NCBI RefSeq assembly: GCF_026213295.1 | Contig: NC_079412.1 | Location: 12,800,408 to 12,864,407, forward strand | DNA: 64,000 nucleotides | DNA from: Gadus chalcogrammus | Lineage: Eukaryota; Chordata; Actinopteri; Gadiformes; Gadidae | Direction of reading: 5' to 3' | Shown here: one piece after another, positions 56,353 through 64,000 of the stretch | How positions within the stretch are numbered: position 1 is the first letter of the stretch | Layout of the letters: every line of letters begins with the position of its first letter | The notes under the pieces: model-generated | Databases searched by the model: none | Seen by the model: only the letters and a program-made list of their open reading frames with translations | What the model was told of the DNA's origin: nothing | Position numbers and translations under genes: made by a program

Positions 56353-58923
56353 TGTATTTATTAATAAGAGTCACTACATTATAAATTACATTTGATGCAA
56401 GATTTCTGAGCATGAAGGGTTGAGAAAATGCGAGGTTGAACTTGGCACTTGATACAGTCCCAACACATAAAACATCAAGTCTGGTATTTTGGATGAGCGA
56501 AGACCCTGTCAAAGCGCTCTGCGTCTCACCCTTTGCGACGCCGTGAGTCAGCCCTGTGCTCTGTCCCCCCCTCAGCTCAAGGCTCTGGAGGCCAGCTTCG
56601 CCCAGGAGGTGGAGCCCTCCGGGGAGGAGGTGGACCGGCTGCGGGCCGAGACCAAGATGACCCGGCGCGAGATCCACGGCTGGTTCGCCGAGAAGAGGAA
56701 GAAGGTGGCCGCCGAGCGCAAGCGGGAGGAGGCGGAGCGGGCGGCGAGGGGCGCCGCCGACGACACGGAGCCCAAGGAGGGCGCCGACGGGATGACCGCC
56801 GCCGACGGCGTGCGGCGAGAGGAGGCCGAGGACAAACAGAAGGAGGACGGCCTGGGGGAGCCCAAGGTCAACCCCATCAAGATCAACCTGAAGATGCTCA
56901 AGGTGACCGAGGCCAACGGCAAGCCCGAGAGCGAGGGCTCGGAGGCGGCCGGCGTTCCTCCTCTCCCCGCCGGAGCCTCGCCCTCGCCCTCCCCGGCCCT
57001 CCCCTCATCCGCCACCACTAAACAGCCTCAATCCCAGTCCCCGAGACCCTTGGCCTCGGCCGGCACCACCACCGCCACCGTGGCGGGCGCCATCATGCCT
57101 AAACCCTCCCCTCTCCGGGGTAAAAAGACAGCGGAGCAGCTACACCTCCTGAAGCAGGTGTACGCCCGCACCCAGTGGCCCAGCGCCCCCCAGTACGACG
57201 AGCTGATCAAGGGCACGGCGCTGCTCCGGCCCGAGGTGGTGCGCTGGTTCGGGGACTGCCGCTACGTGCAGAAGAACGGGCAGCTCAAGTGGCTGGAGGC
57301 CTACCAGAGCATGGTGCTGGAGGAGGACCTCCAGAAGGACAGTGCGCAGACCCTGCAGACCCACCTGGACGCCCACGGAGGCCTGGAGGACCCACAGGTA
57401 GGGCCGCCATGCAGGTTTAGACACAGCTCCATCCAGAACACACACACACACACAGGCAGTTCTGTAGTGGATTGCACTGTATAGAGGTATTATAGAGGTG
57501 AACTGTAGAAAATCATGTCATGATTGATCTACTGCTGTCAGTCTATTAAGATGTGATCATGGGAATCGATTTTTTGCTTTGCTGTACTTTATCTTGTATA
57601 CTACTCATTCATAGAACCACTCACTTATTTTCTGCGTAGGAAGATGCCTCAAATATTTTGATTTATTTCCATTTTCAAATGAATCCTCTGTTGCAATGAT
57701 TTACCGGTTAAGTTCTCTGCCAGGATGCATAACTCTGACCACAGGGTTCGCTTTAAAGAAAACAAGACTCATCTTGGCCAATATCTTCTTCTTTCTGAAT
57801 GACTATATCTCCACAAGTCTGGTTTCAGGCAACCAGACTTTAGTTGTCATAAATTATATTGCTATTATCTTATTATTATCTATTATTTGTATCTTTTAAT
57901 GGTGACGGCAATCTTTCTTTTAATATTTAAACATCACATTCTCTTAACAATTGCTAAATGTTGCTTGATAAATCATGCAAATCAAAAAAAAGAAATCTCA
58001 TAGAAGACCACTCGATTGCGTCTACCCAATGCAATAAGTAAATGTATTCAAAAATGTGTTATTGCACAATGGATGGCGATAATTGTAACATCTACTTATG
58101 TGTTGTGGAATAATTTAATTAAATAAACCTTTGAATTATTGATATTGCAAAACATTACACTATAACAACTGCAAAGTGAACTTTTTATATTTGGATTCTG
58201 CTAGATGCTAGATTGATACCAGATCGAGTTCCTTGTTAATTACTACTTGCTTTCGAGAAAATACTGCTTCCTCGAAAGATAATCAAACAAGGTGTTACTC
58301 GTAATTATTGGAGCCTCCCTCTGTAGTTTCAAAAACCTCACCTATCCACATCTTAACCTTTTTAAAGTGTACTGCTTTTTCGTTGTAAATACGTCACAAA
58401 CCATAGTGTAAGAGCCATTACCATACCAATAAGGGTAAGTGGCCTGTGATTTAACTGATCATTTCCTTCGGCCCCCTGCCAGGTGAAGGAGCTCTCCCAG
58501 GCCAGCGGCCTCACAGAGGACCTGGTGCGCTACTGGTTCTCCACCAAGACCACCCCTCTCCCGCCTCCCCCACAAGCCCAGGCAGAGGCCGCGGCTCCGG
58601 ACAGGACGGGGCACGTTTCACCAGGGACGGCCGCAGCAACGGAAACGCACGAGAAACCAGAGAGAACCGGAGCCTCCGAGTCCCCGCCGCTGAAAGCCCC
58701 GGGGGAGAGTGAGGAGCCGAAGGCTGACGGAGGAACAAAGGAGGTGGAGGAGGAGGAGAAGGAGGAGGAGAGCAGTGAGCCGACGCCTTCTAAAGGTATG
58801 GCGGCCTCTCTGGGCTAATTAACTTTGATATGTGCTCCGTAGCGGCTTAATATTTCCCCACGCAAAATGCCCACAAGCTTATGTTTCCGTGTTGTTTTTG
58901 TTCTTGCTACAGGAACAGATTGA
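53441..58923 (+). CDS. zhx3: Zinc fingers and homeoboxes protein 3
   Basis: Six coding exons, 53441-54178, 54276-54380, 54608-56227, 56576-57397, 58483-58795 and 58913-58923, give 1202 aa (human 956). It starts MASKRKSTVPCMIPTKRVHL in a strong Kozak context. Two C2H2 fingers lie at about 66-87 and 98-119. Homeodomain 1 is at about 300-360 (FPEEQIKIWFTAQRLKQG), 2 at about 670-730 (TVREVRKWFSDRRYHFRNLK), 3 at about 820-866 (MTRREIHGWFAEKRKKV), 4 at about 1003-1060 (RPEVVRWFGDCRY) and 5 at about 1080-1118 (LTEDLVRYWFSTK). VMIPLSSIPTY and ITKTPIM favour ZHX3 over ZHX1/2, as does the end GTD. The family consists of nuclear repressors that dimerise and bind NF-YA. Extra length is Ser/Asn/Gly-rich linker between homeodomains 1 and 2 and poly-Gly after 2. 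Introns cut homeodomains 3 and 5. Confidence 0.94.
56304..56362. repeat. (TTTA)n repeat in zhx3 intron 3
   Basis: About 14 TTTA units just after the exon-3 donor at 56228. The frame reading through the donor ends in this repeat and is intronic. Confidence 0.93.
57398..58482 (+). other. zhx3 intron 4
   Basis: An AT-rich 1085-bp intron that interrupts homeodomain 5. It has a short CA tract near 57438. No other feature seen. Confidence 0.8.
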
Positions 58924-60105
58924 AGCTGGGTTGGGGGGCGTCTACGATGCAGGTGGTCTGTTCATAGTAGGGGCGGAAGACAGCAGATGTGATTGTAACA
59001 AGATCACTGGGTACGCACCCCGGAGCCCCGCCCAGAAACCCCTTCTCCCCACCATGTGGAACGGACACTCTAGTGACTATAGCCCCCCTCCTGTACAGCT
59101 GACCCCCACCGACCATCCACCACCACCACCCCTGGTCGCCTGTACGTTCACACCTTGCACGTTTTCTACTGTCCTCCGAGCCGCCATTTTCCCTTTTTCC
59201 AAGGAGGATCCTGTGAGGGACCAGTGAAGGGAGGGAGGGGGTGGGGGGGAGGGAGGGAGGGAGGGGATTGGCTGAGGGGGTGGGGAGTACTGGCTGTGTT
59301 TGTTCCGCCTGCCTGCAGCCATGGCTGAACTAGGGGCGGGGGTGGGGGGGTGGGGGTAGGGGGGTAGGGGGGTAGGGGCGGGTGCAGTCGGGACTGACTT
59401 GCCGGGCCGGGGGTGTTACAAAGCCTATACAGTCGGCGGACATCAGCCAAGTCTACCCCGAGCCGTAGAGCTGTTGGCGTACTTAGAGAGAGACCTTTTT
59501 GTTGAGGGGTTTGAAACTCAAAACTGCACAGCTCTTTCAAAGGAAGGTGCTTGCCCAGGCCTTAACATGTAAAATGACCCCTATTTTTTTTCTTTCATCC
59601 GTGTCTTAACCACACAATTTCCGTTCTGCGACAATGCACACATCCACTTTGGTTGATTTTGCTTACAGCTTACCTTGATTGTGTTGGGGAAGCTGTTTGC
59701 ACTGCATCATGGGATATCAATACACTGCTGATGTTTATTCGACTGTTCGGTTTATAAATTTAGCATAAATCTGTTCACTTGCTTTTCGGTACTTTGTTGT
59801 CCAGGCCCATCTGCTTAAAGTGGACATGTAACGGTTAGATAAAGTAGGGGAAAAAAGGCTGGAATTGTGTCAGTAAGCACCCTAGTCTGTTAACAGAATG
59901 CAACACAAGGAGTTGGGACTGAAACGTTTGTTTATTAGCATCAAGTGCTTCTTTGCGTCACGGACGTGTACCTATGTATGTTTTTATGGAACTTTCTTAT
60001 GTAATAAATCCAACTGTAAAAGAACTTTGAATCTTTACGGGAGTTCCTAGGCCTGATGTACTTTTTACAGATATTTGCAGAATAAACTAAATGGAACAAT
60101 GCTTT
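58924..60105 (+). other. zhx3 3' UTR
   Basis: Follows the TGA at 58921-58923. Contains G-rich GGGA/GGGGT tracts at about 59227-59380. AATAAA hexamers at 60003-60008 and 60081-60086 are likely poly(A) signals, with a GT-rich stretch (TGTTTGAATTGTAGGTGT) after the second. Confidence 0.65.
60003..60086 (+). terminator. zhx3 poly(A) signals
   Basis: Two AATAAA hexamers at the two ends of this interval, about 1.1 kb after the stop codon. Confidence 0.6.
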
Positions 60106-60126
60106 GTTTGAATTGTAGGTGTACAG

Positions 60127-60143
60127 CCACCATTAGAGGGAGC
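60127..60143 (+). promoter_or_regulatory. CTCF-like motif between convergent genes
   Basis: CCACCATTAGAGGGAGC resembles a CTCF core. It lies in the roughly 200-bp gap between the zhx3 and plcg1 poly(A) signals. Confidence 0.4.
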
Positions 60144-60333
60144 AAGCCCAATATCAATATCATAATTACCAGCCAATTGAGCTAGGCATACCTGTATCCT
60201 ACCATTTCAATTTGCCTATTGATCCAGACGTTATCAAACTATGATCAGGACTCATGTTTTTCTGTTCCCGTTATAATCCAACTTAAACTGCAGATCCAAA
60301 AAAAATAATAATTAACCTTAGTTGAATAAGTAC

Positions 60334-60339
60334 TTTATT
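60334..60339 (-). terminator. Candidate plcg1 poly(A) signal
   Basis: AATAAA on the minus strand about 2.5 kb after the plcg1 stop codon and about 250 bp from the zhx3 signal on the opposite strand, consistent with convergent termination. Confidence 0.5.
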
Positions 60340-62888
60340 TAATGTTCAGGCTTGAATACGTTTCATATGAAAAAGGCAAAAAATTTAAAATGAATACTTT
60401 TCTCCATAGCTTAGGCACGTTAAAACCAAAAAGGCGTTTGCAAATGAGACAAGTCGGTTACAAAAAATTCTGACCAACAAAACATGTCACTGGGTTCCAC
60501 TACGTGATTAATGTGGCAAAACAGGTGAGCATGGACACACGCAGACAGGCACATTGACATCAGCCGGCCGCTCGGCCGCAGGAGCGTTGCAGCATTGGAG
60601 GGAAACATCGCAGCAACACACATCAGTCACCAGATCAAGGGGGCAGGGGGATTGTATCAGGGTGCGAATGCTTTGTGTTCAAACTAATTCTTGAAACCTC
60701 GGGCATTAGTAGGCAATTATGCCCTTTAACTAGTTCTTACCATTATGGCTTTGGAGTTCTGAATATAAATACTGAGTTAGCATATTATCAATTAACAATT
60801 TGATGCACATATACAGCCAAGGAGGGAGATCGGGGATGAAGAGATGACAAAAGCTGTTAATTCACACAAGCGTTTCTCAAAGTTTACTTAAAGGTGACAA
60901 GACTATGCAACAAGTATAGTCTTGCCCCAGCATAGTCTTGTTTCTCAAGACTTGGTACAACACTGCTGCAAGTTATAAAGCTTCTTCCTCTAAACTCACA
61001 TTTTAAAATATGGATGCAATGATCTAAAAAAGGTTAAGTTCAGAAGGATCAACGCTAGACTGATTGTTAGCCTCGAGTGTCTGGAAGCAAAACACTCAAC
61101 TTCAACGGAAACATTTCATAAAATCATAAAACGTATTTAACAGTGTTTGGGGAATGCATTTTTACTGTCACATTAACACATTTTAAAACCAACTCTGAAA
61201 TTAAATATCCTCCAAATGCAGTGCAGATACATAAAACTATACAGGACGACATGAGGCTTTCTGCTTTGTACTGGCAAAACCTATTAAGCCATTTATCAAT
61301 TAGCATTCTGTTCGAGATTAAAACATGACCAAACATGAACACCAATGTGACGAGAAGCTCCAACTGTACACAACAGACCACAGAATCACTTTGGAGACGA
61401 TCTTTAAAAAACAAAATCCAAAACATTTCCATCGGCAACTAAATCTAAATCCAATGAGAAGTTGTGTTTTGCATCATCGGTTCTATGGCTTTAACTGTTA
61501 TAGGGAATGTTTAGTACAATGCGGGGGAAAAAAAGGGTGAATATACCAATTCATAATACTTCACAATTAAGTCAGACATTCCCGAAAAATAAAATAAAAC
61601 TAAACAATGGGAATGCAAGGCTGCCAAAGAAACAGAACATTTGTAAGATGCGATTTTAGCTTTAATAGTCAACATCGAACATAAAAAAAAATATCCAATG
61701 TTTTGGGATGTTTACCTTTAGATATTGAAAGGTCGATATGAGTAAAAAAAATAATTGTTTAAAAGTGCTGCAAAACGACTCTGGTCAAAGGACATTGGTA
61801 CGGTTAGTAAAAGAATCAGGATGATGCAGCCGCGATGCAACACAACCAGGCAACCTCCCGGTGATTCCACAAGGACAGGATGCAGGATGTCTGTGTGTGT
61901 GTTTGTGTGCGAATGAGAAAGTGTGTGTGAACACGTGTGAAATTGGCAACATAGGTGCTTCCATAATACGTTGGAATAACACTATTAAAAATAGCCATAG
62001 AGAGCCCTCGTGTTTTGCGCATATACAGCAAAAAAAAAAAAAAAAAGTCACATTATGAATGCTTAAAAGTTTAAATAATGACAATTATAATCATAATTAT
62101 AATTTGAAGACAAAGACGGGAGCTCTTGGAGAGCAGGTCAGCCTCCTAGCCCGCTGACATCAGGAATAAATATATATACTTGTCTATGCCAGCCGTAACC
62201 GGGGGTAACCGGCGCCAACAGATTTGTACAGCTCTCTTCGCCCTCTGCGTCGCCGCTAATTAAAGCGGCACCGCCAGAGTCACGTCTGAGGAAGAGAAAC
62301 ACAAAAAAAAAAGAAGAAACGACAGCTACAATGGGGCTGGAATGGTGCGTCAGCCGTAGTCTATTTAGTCATTTTTGTTCTCATGTTGTTGACATCCGTT
62401 GCTTCATCCTGTCATCCTGTCCTCCTCCCCGCCCCCCCCCTCGTCACCCCCCCTGCTTCCTCTTCGTCACCGAGCCCCGCGCTCTGCAGGCAGGTGAAGG
62501 CAGCCCGCTGAGGAGGAGGAGGGAGAGGGGGTGGGGGAAGGGCGTGGGGTGATGTCCGAGACTGGGAGGGCGAGGGTGGGGGAAATAGTGTGTGTGGGGA
62601 GGGGATGGGAGGGCAAGGTGGGAGGGGGAGGAAAAGCGAGGTAGGGAGAGCTGCCACAAATGTAGGCCAGAGCGAGCGGCGATGATGGTGGTGGTAGAGG
62701 AGGAGGAGGAGGCGTTTCCATGGAAACAGTGTTCACAGCAGTCGGTGACATCATCGGTACGGTGGAGAGTGGCCCGGGAAGATCAGGGTGGGGACGATAA
62801 GTAGTTGGTGGTGGATGGGAGGGCGGGGGTTTGGGGAGGAGGGCGGGGGGAGGGCTGTCATGGAAACGTGTCTCGATTGGCCAGGCCC
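60340..62888 (-). other. plcg1 3' UTR
   Basis: Runs from the plcg1 stop to the candidate poly(A) signal with no coding exon. The part nearest the stop (62400-62880) is a strongly strand-biased G-rich/C-rich stretch; the rest is AT-rich with an A tract at 62030-62046 and an AT-rich palindrome-like ATTATAATCATAATTATAAT at about 62082. Human PLCG1 also has a long 3' UTR. Confidence 0.55.
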
Positions 62889-63478
62889 CTACACGCGGTT
62901 CTCTCCGCCCACCCGAGTCCTCCGCATCCTGGGGTTGGGACAAAGGGAGAGAAGAGCTCCACATTAAAAGAAGCTTGGGAGTGGGGGCGGCCGGCTTCAC
63001 AACACAGGGGCCGGTTCCATGCAGACGTTTTGGGGGGTCCGCGGGTTTGGACCCGACCGCAGCGTCGTCAATCGTACGCAGAGAACACAGAACCCATGTG
63101 TGGTGTTCGTGCCCTAGATAGCTTCTTCAAGATGCTAAGAGACAAACACCTCCGACACAAACGCCTCCACAGCCCCCCCCCCCCCCCCCCCGCCGCCGCT
63201 CACCTTCTGTTCTGAGAGTCCATGTGGTCGAGCAGGGCCTCCTGGGAGACCCGGAAGTCGCCGATAGGGGACTGGTAGCGGCCGTCGAAGGAGGCCTCCC
63301 TGCCGATGTAGTCGGCGGCCAGGGGGAGGGGGGACTGGGGCACCGGGGAGGGGGCGCTGGAGGAGGCCGCCGCCGGCGAGGAGCCCGCATCCACCAGGGG
63401 CTCCACCTCCGCCACCGCCGCCGGCACCGGGGAGGCACCCGGCGCCGGGAAGGGCGAGTGGGCGTCTCCGTTTTCATC
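62889..63478 (-). CDS. plcg1: Phospholipase C gamma 1, C-terminal exons (partial)
   Basis: Two coding exons, 63204-63478 and 62889-62928, with the rest of the gene beyond the right edge. The larger exon opens DENGDAHSPF, as in human KENGDLSPF, and ends REASFDGRYQSPIGDFRVSQ then EALLDHMDSQNR. The last exon reads RMRRTRVGGENRV and stop, against human RAPRRTRVNGDNRL. The splice (AG|G) is GT-AG and in phase. This is the tail after the C2 domain of PLC-gamma-1, which cleaves PIP2 to IP3 and diacylglycerol downstream of receptor tyrosine kinases at the plasma membrane. The linker between the two conserved parts is a longer, Ala/Pro/Ser-rich insert than in human. The Tyr in GRYQSP is the counterpart of human RYQQP. 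Confidence 0.92.
63160..63192. repeat. Poly(C) tract in plcg1 last intron
   Basis: A C run of about 19 bases sits 12 bp from the splice donor of the penultimate coding exon. Confidence 0.9.
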
Positions 63479-63485
63479 CTTAAAG

Positions 63486-63610
63486 ATAGAGAGAGACAGG
63501 GAGACAGAGAGACAGAGAGACACACAGACAGAGAGAGACACACACATAGAGAGACACACAGACAGAGAGAGACAGAGACAGAGACAGAGACAGAGAGAGA
63601 GAGAGAGACA
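63486..63610. repeat. (GAGACA)n/(GA)n repeat in plcg1 intron
   Basis: Imperfect GAGACA and GA units beginning a few bases upstream, in gene terms, of the exon at 63478. The minus-strand CT-rich copy supplies the polypyrimidine tract of the acceptor. Confidence 0.9.
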
Positions 63611-64000
63611 ATCACACAGAATGAGGTCATTTCAAGGTGTTTATATAGTGTTTGTGTATCAGAATGCATCATGGGATTTTTTTTTTAAATCATACTGAGG
63701 AGGAGTCAAGAGAGTTGAAGCACTGCAGGATCCTAAATCAAGATAAATGTGGTGTAATCTCGGCTAATAAAAACGTTGTTTTGCCACGTCTCGCATGAGA
63801 AGCGCTGCGGCGCCATGACAAATAATGACAAATAATTTCACAATTAATTGCCCCCAAAAAAACATGGCAACACTTTAAGGTGCCATAATAAATAGCAAAC
63901 TAGTCATTACATAACCCTTTGTTAATATTTGTCAATTGTACCTGAAATATCTATCTGGCACAAGTTTTTTTGTTGTAGTTTTTTTTCACTGACCACAGAG
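63611..64000 (-). other. plcg1 intron, to window edge
   Basis: AT-rich intronic sequence. No further plcg1 exon was recognised before the window ends. Confidence 0.6.

Noticed and set aside
58832..59227. 131-codon frame that could extend ZHX3 if spliced in another phase
   Set aside because: The exon-5 donor is phase 1 and gives GTD-stop, which fits the human C-terminus; the longer frame has no similarity to ZHX proteins.
62467..63000. 177-codon Pro-rich minus-strand frame
   Set aside because: It overlaps the last plcg1 exon in a different frame and is otherwise the translation of a C-rich UTR stretch.

Overview
The window is vertebrate nuclear DNA and almost certainly teleost. The evidence is spliced vertebrate genes with GT-AG introns, very dense dinucleotide microsatellites (four long TG/CA tracts and one long CT tract), and fish-type mobile elements (Tc1-like, hAT, tRNA-derived SINE, RTE/Rex3-like LINE). 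The microsatellite density would fit a gadiform (cod-like) fish, but the sequence alone cannot fix the species. All gene names rest on protein similarity recalled for the human orthologues; no search was run.

Layout. (1) 1-6.2 kb: non-coding, AT/homeobox-motif-rich, no gene seen. (2) 6.2-21.8 kb: a decayed tandem array of a two-exon, seven-transmembrane class A GPCR. One copy is open and intact (6793-7768) and three are pseudogenes (about 10.7, 12.4 and 17.2 kb). They lie in duplicated units that share flanking sequence and a 21-bp AT-rich minisatellite. The array is riddled with insertions: a probable solo LTR, an hAT derivative with a perfect 8-bp target duplication, and a dead Tc1-like element. 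(3) 21.8-33.3 kb: a gene-poor stretch with possible conserved non-coding elements and an RTE/Rex3-like LINE remnant. (4) 33.37-40.62 kb, minus: DHX35, a DEAH-box RNA helicase, 21 coding exons resolved end to end (699 aa), with one GC-AG intron and mobile elements packed next to several splice donors. (5) 41.98-43.89 kb, minus: RAB5IF (C20orf24/OPTI), four coding exons, 127 aa. (6) 44-53.3 kb: non-coding, with long microsatellites, a 31-bp minisatellite, CTCF-like motifs and probable zhx3 promoter/5'UTR sequence. (7) 53.44-58.92 kb, plus: ZHX3, a two-zinc-finger, five-homeodomain transcription factor whose coding region is split over six exons (1202 aa). (8) 60.3-63.5 kb, minus: the last two coding exons and 3'UTR of PLCG1; the rest of the gene lies beyond the right edge.

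DHX35, RAB5IF, ZHX3 and PLCG1 all have orthologues on human chromosome 20q11-q12, and the convergent ZHX3/PLCG1 pair is also adjacent in human, so this is a conserved synteny block. The genes are not an operon and work in separate processes: RNA helicase/splicing, ER membrane-protein insertion, transcriptional repression, and receptor-linked phosphoinositide signalling. The GPCR array is the lineage-specific, fast-evolving part.
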